Origin: Scatacola_A faecigallinarum
GTDB taxonomy: Bacteria; Pseudomonadota; Alphaproteobacteria; RF32; CAG-239
Assembly: GCA_018713605.1 (NCBI GenBank)
Contig: DVOM01000005.1
Location: 1-64,000 of the forward strand
DNA length: 64,000 nucleotides
Direction of reading: 5' to 3'
Shown here: piece by piece, positions 42,642 to 51,418 of the stretch
Position numbering within the stretch: the stretch's first letter is position 1
How the letters are laid out: every line of letters begins with the position of its first letter
Position numbers and translations under genes: made by a program
The notes under the pieces: generated by a model
The model's input: only the letters and a program-made list of their open reading frames with translations
Told to the model about the DNA's origin: nothing
The model's database searches: none

Positions 42642-43226
42642 ATGTTTTTGATTGTCGGTTTGGGAAATCCGGGAAACGAATACGCCGAAACCCGTCATAA
42701 CGTTGGGTTTATGGCTGTAGACTGTCTGGCGGAAAAATATTGTTTTTCGCCGTTTAAGGCCAAGTTCGACGGCTTGATTGCCGACGGGAGTATTGGCGGA
42801 GAGAAAGTTTTGCTGCTGAAGCCGCAGACTTATATGAACCTTTCCGGAAATTCGGTAGTCAAAGCGGCTTCATTCTATAAAATTCCGCCGCAGAATATTG
42901 TGGTGATTCATGACGATATGGATTTACTGCCGGGACAGGTAAAAGCCAAAAAAGGCGGCGGCGCCGGCGGACACAACGGTTTGAAGAGCATTGATGCGCA
43001 TATGGGTTCCGACTATAACCGCATTCGTATCGGGGTCGGACATCCGCAAGGGCGCGGCGAAGAAGTCGTTAACCATGTTTTATCGCGCTTTTCCAAGCGG
43101 GAACGGGAAAATCTTGACGAAGAAATCCGTTTGATTGCGGAAAATATGCCGGTTCTTTTTGCCGGCGGCGTCTCCGCAATGGCGAATCGCCTGGGACAGC
43201 TTCTGAAAGGCCGAAAACAGGCCTAG
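42642..43226 (+). CDS. pth: Peptidyl-tRNA hydrolase
   Basis: Recycles peptidyl-tRNA released from stalled ribosomes. The 194-residue protein starts MFLIVGLGNPGNEYAETRHN, where the His of TRHN is catalytic. LLKPQTYMNLSGNSV and IHDDMDLLPGQVKAKKGGGAGGHNGLKS regions follow. GGAAGATAGAA precedes the ATG at 42642. Normal length. Paired with rplY as in most bacteria. Confidence 0.97.
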   Translation: MFLIVGLGNPGNEYAETRHNVGFMAVDCLAEKYCFSPFKAKFDGLIADGSIGGEKVLLLKPQTYMNLSGNSVVKAASFYKIPPQNIVVIHDDMDLLPGQVKAKKGGGAGGHNGLKSIDAHMGSDYNRIRIGVGHPQGRGEEVVNHVLSRFSKRERENLDEEIRLIAENMPVLFAGGVSAMANRLGQLLKGRKQA

Positions 43227-43341
43227 AGGCGTTTTATAAGAGCGTTGTTCTGTACAAAAAACCGTACATCTTCTTTATTTGTTGATTAATATCGGTCTTT
43301 GATATAAAAAAGTTCTGTCGTTTGTCAGTTTTGGAGTACTT

Positions 43342-44310
43342 ATGAATTACAGAACCTATGCCGATATGGCTTTGCATATCAAACAAATTCTTCCGAAAAT
43401 TTCCGATGTGGATCTGATTGTGGGAATTCCTCGTTCCGGTATGGTTCCAGCCTATATGATTGGTGCCTTTCTGAACCGTTATGTCTGTTCTCTGGACGAG
43501 TTTGTTTCCGGCATTGCCTATTCAAAGGGGATTCGTTCGGTCAGGGAAAGAACGGTAAAAAAGGTTCTGGTGGTTGACGACAGTGTAAACGATGGGCTGG
43601 CTATGCGCCGGGCCAAAGAGCGTCTGCAAGGCAAAGAAAAGGAATTTGAACTGGTTTATATGGCTGTTTATGCCGTTGAAAAGGCGACCGGCCTGGTTGA
43701 CGTCTATGCTGACATCTGCCCGCAACCCAGGTTCTTTCAGTGGAATTATATGTATCATCCGGGTTTGTTGCCGCAAGCGTGTTTGGACATTGACGGTGTT
43801 TTATGTGTTGACCCGACGGCGGAAGAAAACGATGACGGAGAGAAATACCGTCAGTTTATTTTGAATGCGCGGCCATTGTTTGTGCCGAATGACAAGGTAA
43901 AGGCGCTGGTTACTTCCCGTTTGGAAAAGTATCGTCCCGAGACCGAAAGATGGCTGGCCGAAAACGGTGTGAAATATGAAAAGCTTTATATGCTTGATTT
44001 ACCTTCCAGGGAGGAACGAATCCGCCGCGGCGCTCATGCTTCATTCAAAGCCGGAATTTATAAAAAACTGAAAGACGCTCATTTGTTTATTGAGAGCAAC
44101 CCGCAACAGGCAGCGGAAATACGCCGGTTGAGCGGGAAGCCGGTAATATGTACCGAAACGGATGGATATTCGGAGCATTCCGGTATGGAAAACATTCCGA
44201 TGCGAACCGTCCGATCCTGTTCGAAAACGAAAAAGATGCTGGTCAGATTTCTGTGTGTGTTTATCCCTGTCAAGTCGTGGCGGCGCAAGCTGAGAAATTT
44301 ATATAAATAA
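43342..44310 (+). CDS. Phosphoribosyltransferase-type domain fused to a HAD-like domain
   Basis: A 322-residue protein. The N-terminal half is a type I phosphoribosyltransferase fold: DLIVGIPRSGMVPAYMIG and the PRPP-binding VKKVLVVDDSVNDGLAMRRA (about 73-92). The C-terminal half starts with CLDIDGVLCVD (about 149), the DxD motif I of HAD phosphatases, then the VTSRLEKYRPETERWL and KAGIYKK segments expected of later HAD motifs. It may make or process a nucleotide-linked or phosphorylated metabolite. A glycosyltransferase follows 75 bases later, suggesting a surface-glycan role. TTTGGAGTACTT precedes the ATG. Confidence 0.7.
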   Translation: MNYRTYADMALHIKQILPKISDVDLIVGIPRSGMVPAYMIGAFLNRYVCSLDEFVSGIAYSKGIRSVRERTVKKVLVVDDSVNDGLAMRRAKERLQGKEKEFELVYMAVYAVEKATGLVDVYADICPQPRFFQWNYMYHPGLLPQACLDIDGVLCVDPTAEENDDGEKYRQFILNARPLFVPNDKVKALVTSRLEKYRPETERWLAENGVKYEKLYMLDLPSREERIRRGAHASFKAGIYKKLKDAHLFIESNPQQAAEIRRLSGKPVICTETDGYSEHSGMENIPMRTVRSCSKTKKMLVRFLCVFIPVKSWRRKLRNLYK

Positions 44311-44385
44311 TTTTTATAAGAAGCTTTTGCTTGTAATAATTGTCGAATCGGTTATTCTGGAGCATATTTGCAAAGGAGTTTCGAT

Positions 44386-45363
44386 ATGCCACTGATTACG
44401 GTTATTCTGCCGGTTTACAATATTAAGGGCGAGTATCTGACCAAGGCGGTCGGGAGTGTTTTGGCACAAAGTTTTGATGATTTCGAGCTGCTGATTGTTG
44501 ATGACGGTTCGCGTCGGGAGACGGCGGCGGTTTGCGATGAGCTGGCGGCTGAGGACAAAAGGATTACGGTTTTTCATAATGTTAATCAAGGGCCGGGAAA
44601 GTCGCGCAATTTTGGTTTGAGCAAGGCGCAGGGTGCGTTTGTGATTTTTATGGATCATGACGACTGGGTCGAAAAGGACTGGCTGAAGAAACTTTACGAA
44701 TCAATTGTGCGTAATGATGCCGACGCCGCTTTTTGTTATGCCGACGAATATGTTGAGGAAGAAGGCGCGTTTCATGAGCTGGCGGCACCGCATTTCGGCA
44801 CTGAAGCCATCGATCTGGACGACGCTTTTCGCGACAAGATGGCGAATGTGTTTTTTGCGCCCTGGGCCAAACTGGTAAAAATGGAAATCATAAAAAGGCA
44901 TAATCTGGCATTTGCCGAAGACGGCAACCGTTTCGACGATGTTCTGTTCCATATTTTTCTGAACGAATATGCCGCCAGATTTTCGTTTGTGGACGAGGTG
45001 CTGTATCATCACCGCCTGTTTGCCAATTCGATTACCGGTTCAAGCAGCCAGAATACGGATATGTATTTTGACGTTTTCAAAACCATTGAAAGTGCGGCGG
45101 CCAAATGTGCGGCCGACGGTATCAGCGTTAAGAGAATCATTGACCGCAACATGAATTTTTTCTGCAGTGCGAATGACATTATCAAATCGCGCAAAGAATT
45201 TATCGGGAAGATGCGGTCTTACATTAAAAAATTCGGTCTGAAAGACGTGTTGCGCAAGCAAAGGAATCGAAAAATCAGACACTGGCTGTTTACCGCCGAC
45301 AAAAAAAACGGAGTTTTGCGCGTTTTGGGAATTTATCTGATGAACGGGCGGAAAAAGTCCTGA
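44386..45363 (+). CDS. Family 2 glycosyltransferase
   Basis: A 325-residue GT-A enzyme. It starts MPLITVILPVYNIKGEYLTK and has LLIVDDGSRRETA (nucleotide site), FIMDHDDWVEKDWL (DxD-type metal site), and AEDGNRFDDVLF, which may hold the catalytic base. The C terminus is basic and lacks a membrane segment. AAAGGAGTTTCGAT precedes the ATG at 44386, which is preferred over an upstream in-frame start. Probably works on the same glycan as the gene before it. Confidence 0.85.
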   Translation: MPLITVILPVYNIKGEYLTKAVGSVLAQSFDDFELLIVDDGSRRETAAVCDELAAEDKRITVFHNVNQGPGKSRNFGLSKAQGAFVIFMDHDDWVEKDWLKKLYESIVRNDADAAFCYADEYVEEEGAFHELAAPHFGTEAIDLDDAFRDKMANVFFAPWAKLVKMEIIKRHNLAFAEDGNRFDDVLFHIFLNEYAARFSFVDEVLYHHRLFANSITGSSSQNTDMYFDVFKTIESAAAKCAADGISVKRIIDRNMNFFCSANDIIKSRKEFIGKMRSYIKKFGLKDVLRKQRNRKIRHWLFTADKKNGVLRVLGIYLMNGRKKS

Positions 45364-45433
45364 ATCTCTCCTTGAAAAGAAAAAAGCTTTCCGTTATAAG
45401 AAGAATAAATTTTTGCATTTGAGGAGTTTTGCC

Positions 45434-46546
45434 ATGGGATTTAATTGCGGTATTGTCGGTTTGCCGAATGTCGGAAAGTCGACGCTGTTTAACGCCCTGA
45501 CCCAGACGATTGCTGCACAGGCCGCCAATTTTCCGTTTTGCACGATTGAGCCGAACACCGGCCGCGTGGCGGTTCCGGACGCGCGTCTGGACAAGCTGGC
45601 CGAGATGGTTAAGCCGAAAACGGTTACGCCTACGCAGCTGGAATTTGTCGACATTGCCGGACTGGTTAAAGGCGCGTCCAAGGGTGAGGGACTGGGCAAC
45701 CAGTTTCTGGCCAATATTCGCGAAGTTGACGCAATTATCCATGTGTTGCGCTGTTTTGAAGACGACAACATTACCCATGTCGAGGGAACGGTAGACCCGA
45801 TACGCGATGCGGAAATCGTTGAAACCGAGCTGATGATTGCCGATTTGGATTCTCTTGAAAAGCGTTTTGAACAGCTGGCGAAAAAAGCCAAAACCGGCGG
45901 TGACAAAGACGCTAAAATCAAGGTTGAGGTTATGGAACCGATTATTAAGGCGCTGCGCGAAGGCAAGCCGGCACGGTCGGCCGCACCGTCCAAAGACAAT
46001 AAGGACGCTTACAAAGAGTATAAGATGCTGCAGCTGCTGACTTCCAAGCCGGTGCTGTATGTCTGCAACGTTGACGAGGATTCCGCGGCGACCGGCAACG
46101 CGTTTTCGCAAAAGGTTTTTGCCAAGGCGGAAGCCGAAGGTGCCAAAGCGGTTATTATTTCGGCGGCAATCGAATCGGAGGTTGCACAGTTGGACAGCGA
46201 AGCGGAAAAGAAAGAGTTTCTGTCAGCCCTGGGGTTGGAAGAAACCGGATTGTCGAAAATTATTCGTGCCGGGTATGAGCTGCTTGGCCTGCAGACCTAT
46301 TTTACCTGCGGCCCAAAGGAAGTTCGGGCCTGGACTTTTCTGAAAGGTTCCAAGGCGCCGCAATGCGCAGGCATTATTCATTCCGATTTTGAACGGGGTT
46401 TTATTCGCGCGGAGACCATTTCCTACGATGATTTTGTCATGCTCGGCGGCGAGCAGGCCTGCAAGGAGGCCGGCAAGATGCGTTCCGAGGGCAAGGAATA
46501 TGTCGTACAGGACGGCGATGTTATGCTGTTTCTTTTCAACGTATAG
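45434..46546 (+). CDS. ychF: YchF/OLA1 family Obg-like ATPase
   Basis: Universally conserved P-loop ATPase associated with ribosomes and oxidative-stress control. The 370-residue protein has G1 GIVGLPNVGKSTLFNALTQ and EFVDIAGLVKGASKGEGLGN. The nucleotide-specificity motif is YVCNVDE, fitting ATP preference. A helical insertion lies at about 130-200 and the C-terminal TGS domain contains YFTCGPKEVRAWTF. GAGGAGTTTTGCC precedes the ATG at 45434. pth is two genes upstream, a familiar association. Confidence 0.97.
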   Translation: MGFNCGIVGLPNVGKSTLFNALTQTIAAQAANFPFCTIEPNTGRVAVPDARLDKLAEMVKPKTVTPTQLEFVDIAGLVKGASKGEGLGNQFLANIREVDAIIHVLRCFEDDNITHVEGTVDPIRDAEIVETELMIADLDSLEKRFEQLAKKAKTGGDKDAKIKVEVMEPIIKALREGKPARSAAPSKDNKDAYKEYKMLQLLTSKPVLYVCNVDEDSAATGNAFSQKVFAKAEAEGAKAVIISAAIESEVAQLDSEAEKKEFLSALGLEETGLSKIIRAGYELLGLQTYFTCGPKEVRAWTFLKGSKAPQCAGIIHSDFERGFIRAETISYDDFVMLGGEQACKEAGKMRSEGKEYVVQDGDVMLFLFNV

Positions 46547-46571
46547 CGGCTGTCCTTTTTTGACAAAAAAG

Positions 46572-46600
46572 TTGACACAATGTGGGCTTTGTGATATTTT
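46572..46600 (+). promoter_or_regulatory. Promoter of the unknown gene at 46651
   Basis: TTGACA (46572-46577), 17 bases, TATTTT (46595-46600). Confidence 0.6.
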
Positions 46601-46650
46601 TCAAGTCTGGAAATAAGAGATTTTAAATAGATTGTGTCACTAATAAATTT

Positions 46651-47163
46651 ATGATTATGTGTGAAAGAATTGAAAGACTCGTTGTCAATGAGTTTGAAAA
46701 ACTGACCGGTGTCAACGCTTCGGAAAATCAGGTTATGAAATTTGAAGTGTTTCCGCAAAAGCGAGAGGCTCTTAAGCAGCTGCTGCGTTCGGTCTTGCCG
46801 GACTTGCGGATTTACAGTTCAGTCGGTTTGGTTACGGTTGCCGATTTTGCAAATTATATCGAAAAGGCCGAGGAAAAAAAGAAGACTTTTTTTGACAGAG
46901 GCTTGCAAATAATCCGCGAAGCGACCGGAAATGAAAATTTGTCCTTAGACGATGACCTGTATCCGGAGCTCAGGCCGTCAGGAGAAGGAAACGCGTATCT
47001 TTCGGCTCAGAGCCGTTATTTTATTGCGGCGAACAGAGTTTACAACGCTTTGTCGGCCGGGCTTAAAGGACATTTTGCCTATTATCCTCCGGTTTCGCAA
47101 TTGGAAAAGTGCCGGACACTGAGGGAGATGATAGACCTTTATTACCGCCGGGGTCGTTTTTGA
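46651..47163 (+). CDS. Unidentified 170-residue protein
   Basis: No family recognised. Predicted mainly helical and soluble. The N-terminal 75 residues (RLVVNEFEKLTGVNASE and later GLVTVADFANYIEKAEE) weakly recall the helix spacing of an acyl-carrier-like domain, but the expected DSL phosphopantetheine site is absent, so I do not assign it. The C-terminal half contains LSAQSRYFIAANRVYNALSA. The ATG, possibly the second one at 46657, has no Shine-Dalgarno, as in the cluster at 40-42 kb. It has its own promoter. Confidence 0.55.
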   Translation: MIMCERIERLVVNEFEKLTGVNASENQVMKFEVFPQKREALKQLLRSVLPDLRIYSSVGLVTVADFANYIEKAEEKKKTFFDRGLQIIREATGNENLSLDDDLYPELRPSGEGNAYLSAQSRYFIAANRVYNALSAGLKGHFAYYPPVSQLEKCRTLREMIDLYYRRGRF

Positions 47164-47282
47164 ATGAGAAGCCGTTATTTGGAAAGGGGTGTCTTTCAAA
47201 GATGCCCTTTCGGCATTTTAAAGGCTTGCATCATCAGCGGTTTCGGAGTATCAGAGAGCAGGACGACAGAGGAGGAATTTAG

Positions 47283-47759
47283 ATGCGTTTGGCTTTGTTT
47301 CAGCCCGATATTCCGCAAAACACCGGCACGTTGCTGCGTTTGGGTGCCTGTTTGGATGTGCCGCTGGACATTATCGAACCCTGCGGTTTCATTTTTAACG
47401 AGAAGGCGATGCGCCGCGCCGGAATGGATTATTTGGAAATGGTGTCCTGCCGCAGGCATGATTCCTGGGCAGACTTTTTGCAGTATCGGGAAGAACATCC
47501 GGAGGAATATGGGCGAATCGTTTTGTTGACGACTCATGCCAGCCGGCCTTATACCGAATTTGAATTTCGGAAAAACGATATTATCCTGATGGGACGGGAA
47601 TCGGCGGGCGTGCCCGAAGAAGTGCATCAGAAAGCCGATGCGCGGCTGCTGATTCCGATGAACCGGAACGCGCGTTCGATTAATGTTGCGTTGTCGGCGG
47701 TAATGGTTGTCGGAGAGTGTCTGCGGCAAACGGGAACATTTCCGGTTCAGGAGGATTAG
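47283..47759 (+). CDS. trmL: tRNA (cytidine/uridine-34-2'-O)-methyltransferase TrmL
   Basis: SPOUT-class enzyme that methylates the wobble ribose of tRNA-Leu isoacceptors. The 158-residue protein has the full family pattern: MRLALFQPDIPQNTGTLLRL, DIILMGRESAGVPEEV, and the knot segment RSINVALSAVMVVGE. GGAGGAATTTAG precedes the ATG. A frame beginning at 47164 that overlaps it in another phase is spurious. Confidence 0.95.
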   Translation: MRLALFQPDIPQNTGTLLRLGACLDVPLDIIEPCGFIFNEKAMRRAGMDYLEMVSCRRHDSWADFLQYREEHPEEYGRIVLLTTHASRPYTEFEFRKNDIILMGRESAGVPEEVHQKADARLLIPMNRNARSINVALSAVMVVGECLRQTGTFPVQED

Positions 47760-47952
47760 CCTGCCGGATTTGTCGGAACCCGGCGGAAAGCCAAGTTGCC
47801 GATTTTTCATTTGTTTTTCATAATGTTACAGATTTTTGACAAAAATGTCATTTTTGGACTGGATTTGGGTCGAAAAATGTGATATGTTAATGGCGTCTTG
47901 GGGCTCCGAGGGGCCGTCTTACTGATCATTAAAAATGAATAGGAACAGATTT

Positions 47953-48459
47953 ATGAATAAGAAGAGTTCTTCCGCTTTTGCGTTTAATTCCGGTGATTTT
48001 GTGGTTTATCCGGCTCACGGCGTCGGTAAAATAGCTGATATTGCCAAGCAGAAAATAGCCGGTTCGGAACTGGAGCTGATAGTGGTCAATTTTGACAAGG
48101 ATAAAATGACGCTGAGGATTCCGATGGCCAAAGCCGAGAATATCGGTTTGCGCAAAATTTCCGGCGCGGATACGATGAACGACGCGCTCAGCGTTCTGAA
48201 AGGCAAGGCCAAGGTAAAGAAAATTATGTGGTCGCGCCGCGCTCAGGAATATGAGAACAAAATCAATTCCGGCAATCCGGTTGCGATTGCCGAAGTTGTC
48301 CGCGATTTGTACCGCAGCGAGAATTTGGCCGAACAGTCTTACAGCGAGCGGCAGATTTATGAACAGGCGCTGGACCGGCTGGCAAACGAGGTTGCAGTCT
48401 GCGAAAATATTTCTTCAGCCGATGCAACCAAAAAGCTGCTTGACATTCTGGCCAAGTAG
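47953..48459 (+). CDS. carD: CarD family transcription regulator
   Basis: Binds the beta subunit of RNA polymerase and stabilises the open promoter complex, chiefly at rRNA and growth-related promoters. The 168-residue protein has the Tudor-like interaction domain (about 10-70, FNSGDFVVYPAHGVGKIADI) and a helical DNA-binding domain (about 75-165, KIMWSRRAQEYENKINSGNP). ATG at 47953 has AGGAACAG before it; an upstream ATG at 47935 is less likely. Ends at a strong terminator. Confidence 0.94.
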   Translation: MNKKSSSAFAFNSGDFVVYPAHGVGKIADIAKQKIAGSELELIVVNFDKDKMTLRIPMAKAENIGLRKISGADTMNDALSVLKGKAKVKKIMWSRRAQEYENKINSGNPVAIAEVVRDLYRSENLAEQSYSERQIYEQALDRLANEVAVCENISSADATKKLLDILAK

Positions 48460-48478
48460 GCTTTGCGGCATTTGGCAT

Positions 48479-48514
48479 TAAAAGGCTTTCGCCACAGCGA
48501 AGGTCTTTTTTTTG
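48479..48514 (+). terminator. Intrinsic terminator after carD
   Basis: Stem AAAAGGCTTTCGC with GCGAAGGTCTTTT (mismatch-tolerant, 11 of 13 paired), loop CACA, eight T. Confidence 0.8.
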
Positions 48515-48708
48515 CGACTCCGCGGCTTTGCAAATAAGACTCCGCAAAAGGCCGGTTTCCTGTGCAGAAAATGTCCGGCAAGCGGAAAATGCGGTTTGCA
48601 TTTTGTTGTGTATAAGCTTGTGAACAAGAAAAAAGCGGCGTTGCGAATCAGCTGCAGGTTCTTTAAAAGTTAACTGTAAGTTAATTTTCAGAGGCAAGGG
48701 GCAAAGCC

Positions 48709-49119
48709 ATGTTTGAAGAACCGGAATATGTTACTTCGCAGACCGACGACATTGTGATTTCGGCTTGTCCGACGCTGGTTGAGGAAAATCGTCGCGCGCA
48801 GGAGTTCCTGTGGGGATATTATCTGCGGATTGAGAACAATTCGGCAAAAAAAATTCAGCTGCTGGGCAAAAACTGGAATATTACCGACAGTTTCGGCAAC
48901 CGTTTTTGCGATGATTCCGCCGGATTTAAAGGCGAGCTTCCCGAACTGGAACCCGGCGAATGTTTTGAGTTCAGTTCAATGATGCCTTTGAATGCCGCCG
49001 ACGCCGTTTTTTACGGCAGCTGCAAAATTCAGGAAGCCGGACAGAAAACAGTCAAGGAAATTAAGATTCCGACTTTTTCGCTTTCAGCCGGGGCAAAAGC
49101 CGCGGCAACGCTGAACTAG
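48709..49119 (+). CDS. apaG: ApaG protein
   Basis: A 136-residue immunoglobulin-like beta protein conserved in proteobacteria, originally linked to Co2+/Mg2+ resistance. Visible signature: FLWGYYLRIENNSAKKIQLL, KNWNITDSFGN, LEPGECFEFSSMMPL, and IPTFSLS at the end. The biochemical role is unsettled. Preceded by GAGGCAAGGGGCAAAGCC. Convergent with the lipoprotein gene; the two stop codons overlap. Confidence 0.9.
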   Translation: MFEEPEYVTSQTDDIVISACPTLVEENRRAQEFLWGYYLRIENNSAKKIQLLGKNWNITDSFGNRFCDDSAGFKGELPELEPGECFEFSSMMPLNAADAVFYGSCKIQEAGQKTVKEIKIPTFSLSAGAKAAATLN

Positions 49120-49727
49120 TTGTATTCCTGAATGATGCTGTTGTTGGCGACGTACATGTTCAGGTATTGGTAAATGTTCTGTTCCATGCGCTTGTTGAAC
49201 TCGTCAAAGAGTTTGTAAACCATGCCGTTCCAGTATCTTTCCTTTTCTTCTATGTCCGTATCGGCCGGAATAGCCAGTTCGCGCCAGGCCTCAATGGAGG
49301 TTTCGGCGCTGGAGAGGTTTTTGGGGTCGGTAACTTTGATAACGACGTATAAGGTTGCGCGATATTTGATGCGGTCTTTGTAAAAGACCTTTTCCGATTT
49401 TTCGATTTCTTCGGTAACGCTGGCATCTTTAATGATGAATTCGGCAATTTTGTCGGAGGCGTAATCGTCGGCTTTCAGACGGTCTTTGGCCCAGAGACGG
49501 GCGGTTTTTTCAATTGAAATCGGAAACAGGTGTTCAACGTTCGGTCTGGTAAACGTCGGCGTAAATTCGGAAACAACTTCCACCCGGTTGACTTTCAGGT
49601 CAATCGGCGCCTGGTCGGTAAAGCGAGGCTCCTGATAGCGTCTGGGTTCGGCTTCGTTATTGTTGGCGCAGCCGGCGGCAAAAGCCAAAACAATCAAAAG
49701 GGCGGAAAATTTTCTAAGCTTAATCAT
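49116..49727 (-). CDS. Putative outer-membrane-type lipoprotein
   Basis: A 203-residue protein with a classic lipoprotein signal (LIVLAFAAGC, lipidated Cys20). The mature domain alternates strands and helices: IDLKVNRVEVVSEFTPTF, RLWAKDRLKADDYASDKIAE and KYRATLYVVIKVTDP, with a conserved-looking WRELAIP. Similar lipoproteins of unknown function occur in alphaproteobacteria, but I cannot name the family. The AGG-type ribosome site is modest. Confidence 0.6.
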   Translation of the reverse strand: MIKLRKFSALLIVLAFAAGCANNNEAEPRRYQEPRFTDQAPIDLKVNRVEVVSEFTPTFTRPNVEHLFPISIEKTARLWAKDRLKADDYASDKIAEFIIKDASVTEEIEKSEKVFYKDRIKYRATLYVVIKVTDPKNLSSAETSIEAWRELAIPADTDIEEKERYWNGMVYKLFDEFNKRMEQNIYQYLNMYVANNSIIQEYN

Positions 49728-49753
49728 CTTTGCAACCTGTTAACTATTTGTCC

Positions 49754-49788
49754 GAAAAAAGGCCCTTAAACCGTTTAAGAGCCTTTTC
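49754..49788 (-). terminator. Terminator after hslO
   Basis: Long stem (AAAAGGCTCTTAAAC with GTTTAAGGGCCTTTT, one mismatch) with almost no loop, followed on the minus strand by six T. Could stop transcription in both directions. Confidence 0.75.
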
Positions 49789-49816
49789 AGGATATTAGAT
49801 ATTGTTTAACATAAAC

Positions 49817-50737
49817 TTAATGCCGTATCAGCTCGCCTTTGTCAAAAACATATTTTTCGGAACAGAAGTTGCAAGTGGCGGAAACCTGATTATGGCTGTC
49901 GGCCAGATTGTTGATTTCCTCTTCGCCGAAAGAGGTCAGCGTGTTGAGCAGTTTGTCGCGGCTGCAGCGGCAGCCGAAACGGTATTCCTTGTTTTTGGCA
50001 ATTGACAGTTTGCTGGAATGGTAAAGCCGGTGCAGAAGTTCTTCCGGACTCAGAGCGTTGTCGAAGACTTCATCCTCTTTAAGGCTCTGCATAAATGTTA
50101 CGGCTTCGTTCCAGGCTTCGTCAATGTCGGCGCCCTCTCTGACTTTTCCGCCGGTTGCCGGCAGTTTCTGCAACATGATGCCGGCCGCCTTCCAACGGCC
50201 GTTTTGTTCAACAGGAGCCTGCAGGAAGAGCTGCAGCGCCGTTTCAATCTGCTCTGATTGTTTGAAGTAGCGCAGCGCGCATTCGGTCAGGTTTTTGCCC
50301 TGCAGGTCGACGACGCCCTGATATAAGTCGGTGTCTTTGCCCTGATCGACCGTAAAGGCCAAATAACCTTCGCCCATCAGGTGCGGTGCCGCTTCAATCT
50401 CGCCTTCGGTTTTGCGAAGTTCCTGCGCTTTTTGAATGCGTTTTTCGTCGAAGGTTGCGCAGGCGCGAATCGTGCCGTCGGACGAAACGTCAACAACGAC
50501 CATGGTAACGGGGCCGCTGCTTTTCGTCTGGAGCGTGAACAGTCCGTCGTATTTCAGAGCGCTGGCGAGCAGTGCGCCGAGCGCCGCGCTTTCGGCTACA
50601 ACGGCCGAAACCGGTTTGGGGTAACAGTGCTTGCCGACGATGGTGTTGACAACCTCGTCCAGCCGAACCAGCCGCCCCATGAACGCGCCGTCTTCAATAT
50701 GAAAAGATACACAATTGTCGAAATTTTTGTTAACCAA
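49817..50737 (-). CDS. hslO: Hsp33, redox-regulated chaperone
   Basis: Holdase activated when oxidants form disulfides. The 306-residue protein has an N-terminal substrate-binding domain and the zinc-binding cysteines CRCSRDK (about 256-258) and CNFCSEKY (about 290-293), all four present. No suitable ATG exists at the N terminus; a TTG at 50737 has AAAGGA seven bases before it and is taken as the start. The gene is divergent from recX. Confidence 0.93.
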   Translation of the reverse strand: MVNKNFDNCVSFHIEDGAFMGRLVRLDEVVNTIVGKHCYPKPVSAVVAESAALGALLASALKYDGLFTLQTKSSGPVTMVVVDVSSDGTIRACATFDEKRIQKAQELRKTEGEIEAAPHLMGEGYLAFTVDQGKDTDLYQGVVDLQGKNLTECALRYFKQSEQIETALQLFLQAPVEQNGRWKAAGIMLQKLPATGGKVREGADIDEAWNEAVTFMQSLKEDEVFDNALSPEELLHRLYHSSKLSIAKNKEYRFGCRCSRDKLLNTLTSFGEEEINNLADSHNQVSATCNFCSEKYVFDKGELIRH

Positions 50738-50803
50738 TGGATTTTCCTTTGTATAATAAGTTTTAGCTTAATTTTATGTAATGTGTTTTAAGGAAATTTG
50801 CAA

Positions 50804-51358
50804 GTGGCGGAAGAAGAAACGGAAAGAAAAAAGCCTCGGCCGGCGCGCAAAATTACCAGGCAGCGTCTGAAAAACATTGCTTTGTATTATCTGCAGCGTT
50901 TTGAAACTTCTTCGGAGAATCTGAAAGCGGTGCTGTTGCGCCGGGTTAACGTTTATGCGTTTCAGAATCCGGACTGGAACCGGCAGGAAGCCGTCGGCTG
51001 GATTGATGAAATCGTTGCCCAGTTTGAGGGGTACGGTTATGTGGACGATGCCCGTTTTGCCGAGATGAAAATTAAGGACTATCTGGCGGCGGGCAAATCG
51101 GTACGTTACATCAAAGGTAAACTGCAGCTTAAGGGGATTGACGAAAATATGGTTGATTCGCTTTTGGAAGGGCAGGATTACGACGAATATGAGGCGGCGC
51201 TGCGTTTGGCGAAGAAAAAAAGAATCGGGCCTTTCCGCGCTGATGAGGAAAGCCGCCGCGAAAACCGGCAAAAAGACATGGGAACGCTGGTGCGCGCCGG
51301 CTTCGGCTATGATACGGCGCAAAAAATTATGGATTTGGAGACTGTCAGCCAATCTTGA
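50804..51358 (+). CDS. recX: RecX, regulator of RecA
   Basis: Modulates RecA filament growth. The 184-residue protein is built of the helical RecX repeats: IALYYLQRFETSSENLKAVL, GYGYVDDARFAEMKIKDYLA and GFGYDTAQKIMDLE. A basic N terminus (ERKKPRPARKITRQRLK) precedes the domain. GTG at 50804 is better spaced from AAGGAAA than the upstream TTG. recA is not in this window. Confidence 0.85.
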   Translation: MAEEETERKKPRPARKITRQRLKNIALYYLQRFETSSENLKAVLLRRVNVYAFQNPDWNRQEAVGWIDEIVAQFEGYGYVDDARFAEMKIKDYLAAGKSVRYIKGKLQLKGIDENMVDSLLEGQDYDEYEAALRLAKKKRIGPFRADEESRRENRQKDMGTLVRAGFGYDTAQKIMDLETVSQS

Positions 51359-51418
51359 CAAATTTTGTCTAAAATTGTAGACTTCTGGCAGTTTGTTGTT
51401 TTGCGAAGAGTTTTTCTG

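Noticed and set aside
46651..47163. Acyl carrier protein domain in the unknown protein
   Set aside because: The helix spacing is suggestive, but the essential DSL-type serine site is missing.
47164..47529. Plus-strand frame overlapping trmL
   Set aside because: Its second half lies inside trmL in another phase and has no family features.
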